From contig CP070840.1 in NCBI GenBank assembly GCA_020342025.1, positions 3,423,987 to 3,445,988 on the forward strand: 22,002 bases of DNA, in the 5' to 3' direction. A model generated the notes under the pieces. The model was not told the origin of the DNA. It was given only the letters and a program-made list of their open reading frames with translations, and did no database searches. Positions 7,081 through 13,772 of this stretch are shown in pieces. Each line of letters starts with the position of its first letter. Position 1 is the first letter of the stretch. The DNA is from Deltaproteobacteria bacterium. Lineage in GTDB: Bacteria > Desulfobacterota > DSM-4660 > Desulfatiglandales > HGW-15. Made by a program: the position numbers and the translations under genes.

Positions 7081-7842
7081 TCAAAGCGCATTCAAAAATT
7101 CAAGAGCATGGGGCAAGATGGCAGAACTGTTGGTGAACCCCTGCCTGTGGTTTAGGCCTTTTAGCTCGAGAAAGGTACCTTTGGCCAAATACTTCACTGA
7201 TTGCTTGGCGCGTTCAAAGACCAAGTCATCTGAACCGGCGTAAACCAGCGCGTGCCCTTTGAAATTGCGAACTTTGTCAGCAAGCCCGGCTTGCGCCGCG
7301 ACGCCACGGGTGCAGGCAGCCAGTGCACGAGCGTCCTGCTTCAGCATATTCTCACGCTGTCCCTGGGTAAGGTTTGGCCTTGAATTCACCAGAGCGGTCA
7401 TCCCCTCATCCAGCAACTTGGCACGCTCTTCAAATGGGCTAGCAAAAATCTCGCGATTTTCGTCCAGTACGTGTATCCCTCCCACAATGATGCGTTCGAA
7501 GATTTCTGGCGCATAGGCCATACACCCGAAACCCGCTCGCCCACCCATGGAGTAGCCCCAGAAAGCGGCCGGACCACCTCCTGCTGACTCCACCACTGCC
7601 ACAACGTCTTCCACGCGCCGTTCCGTGGAATAGGCCTCTGGGTCATGGGGTTTACCGCTCTTGCCATGACCCCGCGCATCCATGATCAGCAGGCGAAACC
7701 GCTCTTTGAGCGCTTCGAGGTAATCGCAGCGCTGCCAGTCTGCACCGTTACCAAGAAAGCCGTGATGGAGTACAAGAATCGGACCGTTGCCGACTTCTTG
7801 GAAAAAGATAGAGGTTCCGTCAGGGGAGCGACTCGTGGGCAT
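7081..7842 (-). CDS. Alpha/beta hydrolase
   Basis: A 253-aa alpha/beta-hydrolase-fold protein (PF00561/PF12697). The oxyanion-hole motif HHGFLGNG lies at 26-33, MDARGHGKSGKP at 54-65, and the nucleophile elbow GYSMGG puts the catalytic serine at 98. The acid is probably Asp205 or Asp206 (AGSDDLV) and the base His232 (GLNHRQGF). There is no signal peptide, so it should act in the cytoplasm. Family members hydrolyse esters, thioesters, lactones or C-C bonds of ring-cleavage products, and the sequence does not tell which. The start codon lies one base after the stop of the OYE-family gene, with GAGGGA in the end of that gene as ribosome-binding site, so the pair is translationally coupled and probably metabolically linked. 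Confidence 0.92.
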   Translation of the reverse strand: MPTSRSPDGTSIFFQEVGNGPILVLHHGFLGNGADWQRCDYLEALKERFRLLIMDARGHGKSGKPHDPEAYSTERRVEDVVAVVESAGGGPAAFWGYSMGGRAGFGCMAYAPEIFERIIVGGIHVLDENREIFASPFEERAKLLDEGMTALVNSRPNLTQGQRENMLKQDARALAACTRGVAAQAGLADKVRNFKGHALVYAGSDDLVFERAKQSVKYLAKGTFLELKGLNHRQGFTNSSAILPHALEFLNAL

Positions 7843-7843
7843 A

Positions 7844-8971
7844 TTACGTTCCCTCTGTGGCCGCCTTTTCCCGCTCTTTTTTCTCGATCACACAATAGAT
7901 CCCGCCTTCCTTGGTGGCAGGCTGAAAGCAGCTGTTGCATGAAATACACTTGGCCGGGCTGCGGTCGCCTTGCAGCCAGCGGTTGGGTAAGCCTGGTTCA
8001 CGGATCAGGGGCCTGGCCATGGCAATGTAATCCATGCCATTGTCCTGGAGTGCTTTTTCCGCGACTTCATATGACCGGAACCCGCCCACCACCATGACCG
8101 GACAACTGACCGCTTCCTTGATCCGAATGGCCAGTTCCAGGTTATAGGCCTCCTTTTCTGGTTTGTTTATCTTCACGCGCGCCGGGTTTTTGTCGCCAGA
8201 GGCGGACGTACCGGCAGAGACTTCTATGGCATTGATACCGGCGTCTGAAAGTTTTTTGGCCGCATAAAGCGCATCGTCAATGGTTAGACCGCCATCCAGG
8301 TTATCCGAAGCGTTCAGTTTGATAAGCACAGGAAAATCGGCACCGATCGTGTCCCGCACCTTTTGGTACACTTGGAGCAGAAACCGGCTTCGGTTTTCAA
8401 TACTGCCGCCATACTCATCACCCCGACGGTTAATGTGCGGAGACAGAAACTGGTTGATCAGGTAGCCATGGGCACCATGCAGTTGCACGGCATCCAAGCC
8501 CCAGGCCTTGGCCCGGCGGGCCCCTTCTCCAAAAGCAGTCACAATGTCATTGATTTCATTTTTTGTGAGTTCGGCCGGCATCTCCGGAAATTGGTCATCC
8601 TGTACGCTGGAAGGGGCAAGGGGCTGTCGGCCGGCTGCTTTGGCGTTGGCCTTGCCGCCGGCATGGACCAACTGGACCGCAATGTTGCCGCCGGCGTCGT
8701 GCACAGCATGGGCCAAGTTCTCATAATCGCCCGCAAAGTCGTCGGTATGTATGCCCATTTTGCCAGGTAACGCCTTTCCTTCTTGCCGTACGAACGTAAA
8801 ACCTGTAATAATGAGGCCTACACCACCTTGCGCTAAGTCACGATAGCATTTGGCCAATTTTTCCGTGGGCCTGCCATCCTGCTCGCACATCCCCTCCCAG
8901 GTGGCAGATCTTACCATCCTGTTGCGCATGGTCATTCCGTTAATCTCAGTCTCTTCAAACAATGTGGCCAT
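7844..8971 (-). CDS. Old Yellow Enzyme-family NADH:flavin oxidoreductase with Fe-S cysteines
   Basis: A 375-aa FMN TIM-barrel protein (PF00724). Typical blocks are NRMVRSATWEGM (17-28), QLVHAGGKA, LHGAHGYLINQFLSPHINRR (164-183, His165 and His168 at the active site), DEYGGSIENRSRF and MVVGGFRS. After the barrel, Cys342, Cys345, Cys348 and Cys360 (CISCNSC, then Cys after 11 residues) resemble the [4Fe-4S] site of 2,4-dienoyl-CoA reductase, although the middle spacing is one residue shorter. The second flavin/NAD(P)H domain of that enzyme is absent, so electrons must come from a separate partner. A GGAGG site lies seven bases before the start. It is grouped with an alpha/beta hydrolase and is likely a reductase of an enone or enoyl-CoA; substrate unknown. 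Confidence 0.92.
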   Translation of the reverse strand: MATLFEETEINGMTMRNRMVRSATWEGMCEQDGRPTEKLAKCYRDLAQGGVGLIITGFTFVRQEGKALPGKMGIHTDDFAGDYENLAHAVHDAGGNIAVQLVHAGGKANAKAAGRQPLAPSSVQDDQFPEMPAELTKNEINDIVTAFGEGARRAKAWGLDAVQLHGAHGYLINQFLSPHINRRGDEYGGSIENRSRFLLQVYQKVRDTIGADFPVLIKLNASDNLDGGLTIDDALYAAKKLSDAGINAIEVSAGTSASGDKNPARVKINKPEKEAYNLELAIRIKEAVSCPVMVVGGFRSYEVAEKALQDNGMDYIAMARPLIREPGLPNRWLQGDRSPAKCISCNSCFQPATKEGGIYCVIEKKEREKAATEGT

Positions 8972-9001
8972 ATTTTGCCTCCATTCCCTTGAATTTCTGA
9001 G

Positions 9002-9883
9002 CTATAATAATAAATCCTGTTCCCAGCCGTAATGTTCAATTCTTATTTCTTCCGTTCGGCTCGTCCCCAATCCGTGGACTTTGTCGGCGGCTTCTACACA
9101 GATGGGTGGTGGAGAAAGGGGCCATGGCTCGCCTCTTATGGCTTTCCTTTTTTCCGTTATAATTTTCAGACAGACCGTTTCAACCGCCACAGGATCAGTC
9201 CCGGCGATCAAACCCTTATAAGGCCATTTGTATCTTGGATCAGGTTGAGGACCCTTATCACAGAGTGGATAGAGCGAATCAACCAGAACCAGTCTTGTCT
9301 TACCTTTGACAAAGGGGAGGTTCCAGACTTCTCCTAATTTGGAACTATTGCTCTTGTGATATCGACTCGGATTCCCGGAATACATGATGTAATTTTTCAG
9401 CACGGTGCCAATCCCTGTCAGCCAGTGCGCCTTGAGGGCGGGAAGGGCAATCAAAGCGCTACAGGCTTTGGCCTTGCCAGGACCACCCTGCGCATGCCTA
9501 ATCCTATCTTTTGGGATTCCCGCGTTCACCAATGAACTTTTGACCACATCAACGAGTTCATCGTGGGTTGGATTCAGATGAGGGGTAGGGACCAGACCAA
9601 TCACATCATCGGGCTTGAAAAGGCTTAACCATGCATCCCTGGTATTCTTCTCTCCGGTAAACTTGATCAGTGTTTGCTCGAGCATCTGATTCAAGATAGC
9701 CGTATCCACATTCCGAGAAGAATCCAGGGCGTTTTGGTCGCGCACGAGTGTCACCAGACTTGAACGTGCAGCTTTTGCTTCTCCTTCAGGCCACTTAAAA
9801 CCCAGAACAGAAGTGCTGATAGTCGCAGCGATTGTTCCACGTATAAAATCTCTTCTTGTGATCACAGGCTTCTTATCTTTCAT
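9002..9883 (-). CDS. DUF362-family protein with Tat signal
   Basis: A 293-aa protein that begins with a twin-arginine signal: TRRDFIRG, then a hydrophobic segment and a predicted cleavage near AKA-ARS. It should be exported folded to the periplasm, suggesting it carries a cofactor. The mature part matches DUF362 (PF04015): LEQTLIKFTGEKNTRDAW, FKPDDVIGLVPTPH, GIPKDRI, ALPALKAHWLTGIGTVLKNY and GTDPVAVETVCLKII. No C-terminal ferredoxin motif is present, unlike some DUF362 proteins. ATG at 9883 is preferred: GGAGGG lies eight bases upstream, whereas a GTG at 9889 would sit too close. It overlaps the end of the DUF6599 gene by 11 bp, so both exported proteins are probably made together. Function of the family is not established. 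Confidence 0.88.
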   Translation of the reverse strand: MKDKKPVITRRDFIRGTIAATISTSVLGFKWPEGEAKAARSSLVTLVRDQNALDSSRNVDTAILNQMLEQTLIKFTGEKNTRDAWLSLFKPDDVIGLVPTPHLNPTHDELVDVVKSSLVNAGIPKDRIRHAQGGPGKAKACSALIALPALKAHWLTGIGTVLKNYIMYSGNPSRYHKSNSSKLGEVWNLPFVKGKTRLVLVDSLYPLCDKGPQPDPRYKWPYKGLIAGTDPVAVETVCLKIITEKRKAIRGEPWPLSPPPICVEAADKVHGLGTSRTEEIRIEHYGWEQDLLL

Positions 9884-10898
9884 GATCACGACCCTCCTTC
9901 GATAGGTTGGACTCAGCTTTCTGAATGATTATCCGGGCAGATTGCTGGTCAGGACATTCAAATACGATGGCTATATATTTTTTGAGCCTTTTATATCCCA
10001 GCCACCCATCCTCCAATTTGAAAAAATGGGGACTTTCAGTGGCTGGTTCGGCCATGAATTCTTTCTTATGCTCTGGCAGATAGGCGTTATGAAAATGACT
10101 CAACGCTTTACGGGCACGCTCATGGGTTTCATATTTCACAAGTAAAAACGGGATAGGTTTGTGGTCATCTGAGCTGGTGATGTGTTCATAGGGGGCCATA
10201 ACGGCTTCTGTCGAGAGATCCAGATCCAGTATATTTTCCTCGCTGAGGTAATAAACTGAATTTAACACCAGATAGGTCCGAAAAAAACTCAATCTATCTT
10301 TACGCAATTTCCAAGCTGAATCCATATCAGGGCGAAGGAATTTCAGTAATTCCGGCTCCGGGGAATTCTTGCGTTTGGCAACGATCGCCCCACCTAGGGT
10401 ATGCACGGCTTGTTTTGAGGCAGGCGTTTCACGGTCAGCCATGATTCGGGCATAGAGATTATCCGACCAGATGCGCAAAAGGCCACCCCCATAAAGGGCC
10501 CTGGCCGGTGAAGTAAAGGATGGGTCCGATGTGTTTACGCGAGAGCCGCTAAAGGATACGGATTCACCGCCCCAATCTAAGGACAGCAGGCCAAAGGCAT
10601 CGTCAGAAGTTTCCATAAAATACAGTTCCACCAAGATGGTATCCTGGTTTTCAGACGTATAATCGAAGACCTGGATATGGCTGAAACGGTAGCCCAGGTA
10701 GAGTTCGCCTGCCCCATTCATATATTCAAAAATATTCTTGGAATTAATCACGCGTGGCGAATCAGGCCTGGCCCAAGGCCCCACCCTTTTCGGGAGATTA
10801 ACTGCATTTGCGTGCAATGCCACCGTTGCCCCCTCGAAAAATACAAAAATGAAGAAAAAGCATACAAGGAAAGAGAATGTTTTTTGAGACATGCTCAT
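9873..10898 (-). CDS. Exported DUF6599-family protein
   Basis: A 341-aa protein with an N-terminal hydrophobic signal (about residues 7-30, ending near ALHANA), hence secreted to the periplasm or attached to the membrane. The mature part starts with a region containing KNIFEYMNGAGELYLGYRF, a recognisable DUF6599 signature, followed by VELYFMETSDDAFGLLSLD and YGGGLLRIWSDNLYARI. The function is unknown. A second Met at residue 3 is an alternative start; the ribosome-binding site (AGAAGG) is somewhat distant. A candidate sigma-70 promoter precedes it, so it probably opens an operon with the DUF362 protein and perhaps the OYE-family and hydrolase genes. The overlap with the DUF362 start codon argues for a functional pair at the cell surface. 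Confidence 0.85.
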   Translation of the reverse strand: MSMSQKTFSFLVCFFFIFVFFEGATVALHANAVNLPKRVGPWARPDSPRVINSKNIFEYMNGAGELYLGYRFSHIQVFDYTSENQDTILVELYFMETSDDAFGLLSLDWGGESVSFSGSRVNTSDPSFTSPARALYGGGLLRIWSDNLYARIMADRETPASKQAVHTLGGAIVAKRKNSPEPELLKFLRPDMDSAWKLRKDRLSFFRTYLVLNSVYYLSEENILDLDLSTEAVMAPYEHITSSDDHKPIPFLLVKYETHERARKALSHFHNAYLPEHKKEFMAEPATESPHFFKLEDGWLGYKRLKKYIAIVFECPDQQSARIIIQKAESNLSKEGRDHER

Positions 10899-10945
10899 GG
10901 TCGCGGACTACCTTCTCTTAAGCGAACTCGTATTCCAACTAGAAA

Positions 10946-10974
10946 CTTATACTAATTTGATATGAATAATTCAA
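10946..10974 (-). promoter_or_regulatory. Candidate sigma-70 promoter upstream of the DUF6599 gene
   Basis: On the minus strand TTGAAT (10969-10974) and TATAAG (10946-10951) are separated by 17 bp, in an AT-rich gap between the HD-domain gene and the DUF6599 gene. Predicted initiation lies about 40 bp before the start codon. Motif-based only. Confidence 0.45.
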
Positions 10975-11000
10975 CTTGAAATGAAGATCAATGCAAGCAA

Positions 11001-11582
11001 TTAATTCTTCTCACTTCTTGATTCCTTTAACCGCTCCTTAATTTCCTTTCTTGCTATCTGCTTGGCAGACTCAGTGAAGAATATCCTGTCGATATCCAGG
11101 TCCCCTTTTTTGACCCTTTCCAAGGGTTTCAAGTTAAAGCGATCACAATCAATCGTGAAACCTTCTCTGGAAAATCTCCACAATTTATCTGCATCTTTGA
11201 CAATGCTCTCATTTATTGAATCTGTCTCTTTTCTGCTATCATGGCCTTCAATAATATCAAGGATCTCCGCAGTCTTTCCCTTTTCATAATGTAGGGCTTC
11301 CAGGATTCCCTTGGCAATCTCCACACCCTCGAGTTCATGCCTTTTCACCACACGGGGAGACTGGATTTCTGGTCCGTAGCCCCTATGTTGCTCATCCTTC
11401 GGGATCCTTATCCACCCCACATCGTGCAATATGATAGCGGGCATAACCACATCTTCATCTCCACCCTCCTTTTCCAATAGCACTGTCGCAAACCTTATGG
11501 AGATCTTCGTATGGATATCGTTCTTCCGCGTATCGAGATAGGGCTCAGCACGCCTCCAGATTTCCTCGAAAATAGCTCTCAT
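11001..11582 (-). CDS. HD-domain phosphohydrolase-like protein
   Basis: A 193-aa protein of the HD superfamily. The metal-binding pattern is visible as an early His (NDIHTKISIRFATVLL), the AIILHDVGW motif (His-Asp pair), a following His in VVKRHELEG and a later Asp in SIVKDADKLW. HD proteins of this size commonly hydrolyse phosphate esters or nucleotides; no GTPase, RelA or PDE partner domain is present. I favour the start at 11582 (MRAIFEEI), preceded by GAAGGCGG, because the in-frame ATG at 11624 lacks a ribosome-binding site. It is flanked by gaps of 343 bp upstream and 102 bp downstream, so it is probably a single-gene unit with no clear link to the catabolic genes. Substrate is unknown. 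Confidence 0.87.
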   Translation of the reverse strand: MRAIFEEIWRRAEPYLDTRKNDIHTKISIRFATVLLEKEGGDEDVVMPAIILHDVGWIRIPKDEQHRGYGPEIQSPRVVKRHELEGVEIAKGILEALHYEKGKTAEILDIIEGHDSRKETDSINESIVKDADKLWRFSREGFTIDCDRFNLKPLERVKKGDLDIDRIFFTESAKQIARKEIKERLKESRSEKN

Positions 11583-11925
11583 TCTTATGCCGCCTTCTAC
11601 ACCCACCCAATTCCTTGTGATCATTGGAAATCATGCAAAATAACACAGGGTTTGTCACATATCAATTCACAACGGAAAAATACATATCTCCCTGAAGGAA
11701 ATTTCTCCTCTCTAATTTTCTTGTAATACACGCTAAAAAAAACTTTAGAATAGTGGGACAAAGGGTAATTTCTTTGGTTTGCAAAATGAGAGGATATGGA
11801 TACGAACCTGACCTCCATGTTTCTCTTTTGTCAGGCTGTAGGTGTTGTTATGATGACCTACGGCTCTCCTAGACCAGCCTAGACGGTCGAAGCGTTCATG
11901 ACTGTGGCTTAAGCCTGTGCCGCTA
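11583..11925. other. 343-bp gap between acyl-CoA dehydrogenase and HD-domain genes
   Basis: No gene is supported here. There is a small inverted repeat GTAGGT/ACCTAC (11838-11843 and 11856-11861, 12-nt loop) and a palindrome GGCTTAAGCC near 11906. Neither is followed by a T-run on the minus strand, so they do not look like good intrinsic terminators. The promoter of the HD-domain gene should lie in the AT-rich part (about 11640-11760), but I could not pick convincing elements. Confidence 0.5.
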
Positions 11926-13446
11926 TTAAAAGATATTCTCCTCTTCGATCCATGAGGGGAACCACTTATAGTGCTCCAGGGGGAATGCCTTTTCCAGACC
12001 GTCATAAGTTGCCTTTGCCAGGGCAATCCCTTTTTTGTCTCGATTGAGCTTCACAAGCCCCTTATTCTCCAGGCCAAGAAGGACTTCATCCAGCCTGTCG
12101 TCATTCACGTCAAAGAACCCGTTCATGTCCTCTCTGCTCATATGAAGCCCTGGGTTAACACGGTAGTCTTCGGCCAATACACGAAGAACGCTTTCCTCAT
12201 CCACCTCCTTTTTTCTTTCAGGTATATGGCTTGCGGGCACAGGGACGCCCAAATCATCGTGGATGACTCTTCTGGGCATTCTGAGCTCCTCGGCCATCTG
12301 TTTCATGGCCGTCCTTTGGATGACCATCCTGCAAGCTTCCATGGTCCCCCCAGCGATGTTTTCCACCTTTGCCACATTCATAATGGCGGAAAGGGGATAA
12401 AAGGGTGTGAGGCCGTCGCCTCCCATGACTTGAATGGCATCCAGACTGGAGGCCATGACGCCCTCACAGTTGAACACCTTAGCTATATTGGACTCTAAGG
12501 TGATATCCCACCCTAGATCCCATAGATAGGCCGTGTAGTACGTAAGCAATCTTGAAACCTTCAGCCTCGTGATCATATCAGCAATCTTGAATTGGTTGTT
12601 CACAAAGCTTATGGTGGGCCTGCCAAACTGCACACGCCGTTGCGAATAGGGGACCACGTTTCTAAGAAGCTCCCTCATCCAGCCGAGCACTTGCGCACAA
12701 ATGAGGGTCCTCTCAAAGTTGAGCCCTGCTGTCATCACCCGCCAGCCGTCCCCCTCTTCTCCAAGCACGTTATTAATGGGCACGGAAACGTTGTGAAAAT
12801 TCAATACCCCATTCTGGATATTTTCAAATCCAATAATCTCATTGATTTTCTCCACCGTAAAACCCGGCAGGCGCTTCTCAACAACAAATGCAGTAAGATG
12901 GCGGTATTTGCTTCTGTCCTCGGGATTATTGCTGGTTCTTGCATAGACCATGTATCTCTGGGCCACACCCGCGGATACAATATAGCGCTTTTTTCCGTTC
13001 AATATGTACGCGTCCCGGTCACGTTTTGCGGTCATCTCCTGGGCCGCAGCATCCGTGCCTGCAAAGGGTTCGGTGATCACGATTGCGCCAATCTCTCCCC
13101 GGGCAATCCCAGGCAGAAACCGCTTCTTTTGCTCTTCGGTGCCGAACTCAATAATCTGTCGCAGACCTCCCAGCATATTGCCCACAAAGCCCCTGCCTGG
13201 GCCGGGCATCCGGTTAAAGGCCTCGGCTGCGATGCAAGCCCCTGTTGCCCCCAGCCCCAATCCGCCGTATTCCTTGGGCACCCCCGCCCCTGTATAGCCC
13301 GCTTCACCAATTTTTTGGAAAATCTCCCAAGGGAACCTCCGCTTCCATCTCGTCTCTGCGTCAATGGGCATCAAGTCTTCCGCAAAGGCTTCCACCTCCT
13401 TGGCAAAGGCCTTCTGCTCCTCGGTCCACCACGGATATACATCCAT
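11926..13446 (-). CDS. Acyl-CoA dehydrogenase with extra C-terminal winged-helix-like domain
   Basis: A 506-aa flavoprotein. Residues 1-385 form a standard acyl-CoA dehydrogenase: GVPKEYGGLG, ITEPFAGTDAAAQ (FAD/substrate loop), QRRVQFGRPTISF and QVMGGDGLTPFYPL. The usual catalytic glutamate region (YEGT in medium-chain enzymes) reads IAGGT (364-368), so that base is missing. However, GLNFERTL places Glu245 at the alternative base position used by isovaleryl-CoA and long-chain dehydrogenases, so the enzyme is probably active. Residues about 390-506 are an extension beyond the normal family length; VLRVLAEDYR...LDEVLLGLENKGLVKLNRDKKG looks like a winged-helix domain. The start has GGGAGA eight bases upstream. 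It follows the molybdenum-enzyme genes after a 326-bp gap; acyl chain and electron acceptor are unknown. Confidence 0.92.
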   Translation of the reverse strand: MDVYPWWTEEQKAFAKEVEAFAEDLMPIDAETRWKRRFPWEIFQKIGEAGYTGAGVPKEYGGLGLGATGACIAAEAFNRMPGPGRGFVGNMLGGLRQIIEFGTEEQKKRFLPGIARGEIGAIVITEPFAGTDAAAQEMTAKRDRDAYILNGKKRYIVSAGVAQRYMVYARTSNNPEDRSKYRHLTAFVVEKRLPGFTVEKINEIIGFENIQNGVLNFHNVSVPINNVLGEEGDGWRVMTAGLNFERTLICAQVLGWMRELLRNVVPYSQRRVQFGRPTISFVNNQFKIADMITRLKVSRLLTYYTAYLWDLGWDITLESNIAKVFNCEGVMASSLDAIQVMGGDGLTPFYPLSAIMNVAKVENIAGGTMEACRMVIQRTAMKQMAEELRMPRRVIHDDLGVPVPASHIPERKKEVDEESVLRVLAEDYRVNPGLHMSREDMNGFFDVNDDRLDEVLLGLENKGLVKLNRDKKGIALAKATYDGLEKAFPLEHYKWFPSWIEEENIF

Positions 13447-13772
13447 GCTCTTTCTCCCTTCATGCTAAGTGTTATTCATTTGAATCTCGGAAACCTGGTC
13501 CTTTGGGCTAGCTCAGAGTTAAATGGCTTTGCCGGTAAAGATAGTGCGCTGTTTTGGAGTACTGGTGTATTGGAGTGTTGGAGTGTTGGAAAAAGCTAAA
13601 ACCCGAATTTCAACTTGAATAAGTCCTTATCATTACTCCATTACTCCTTCACTCCGGTACTCCAGCAGCCTTTCCCATGAAGGAAAGACCCTAAAAGCCC
13701 CCTCTGGGAGCAGTTCAAAGCCGGGTCCTTTGGGCCCCGATTATTTACTCGCGGTTCCTACGTCATTTACGA
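13447..13772. other. 326-bp gap with hairpin repeat and flanking 12-bp direct repeats
   Basis: No gene is supported. The gap holds the 13556-13663 inverted repeat, a 6-bp hairpin CTTTCC-CATGAA-GGAAAG at 13670-13687, and two copies of GGTCCTTTGGGC at 13497-13508 and 13724-13735. The promoter or leader of the acyl-CoA dehydrogenase gene should be near 13447-13550, but I see no clear elements. Confidence 0.5.
13556..13663. repeat. Imperfect long hairpin made of GGAGTNNT-type iterations
   Basis: The left arm (13556-13589) contains GGAGTACTGG, then TTGGAGTGTTGGAGTGTTGG. The right arm (13631-13663), read on the other strand, contains GGAGTACCGGAGTGAAGG and then GGAGTAATGGAGTAATG. Each arm is itself an iteration of a GGAGT-containing 8-mer, and the two arms pair imperfectly across a 41-nt spacer. 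It is an intergenic palindromic repeat; function is unknown. Confidence 0.6.

Noticed and set aside
11820..11920. Possible tRNA or small RNA gene in the gap before the HD-domain gene
   Set aside because: Short inverted repeats are present, but no cloverleaf, T-loop motif or conserved promoter/terminator pair could be assembled.
12592..13599. 335-codon plus-strand open frame
   Set aside because: Mostly antisense to the acyl-CoA dehydrogenase, and its end runs through the repetitive hairpin, giving low-complexity protein.
13556..13663. Possible CRISPR-like or tandem array because of repeated GGAGT units
   Set aside because: The units are short, degenerate and lack spacers of constant length; the structure is an inverted repeat rather than an array.
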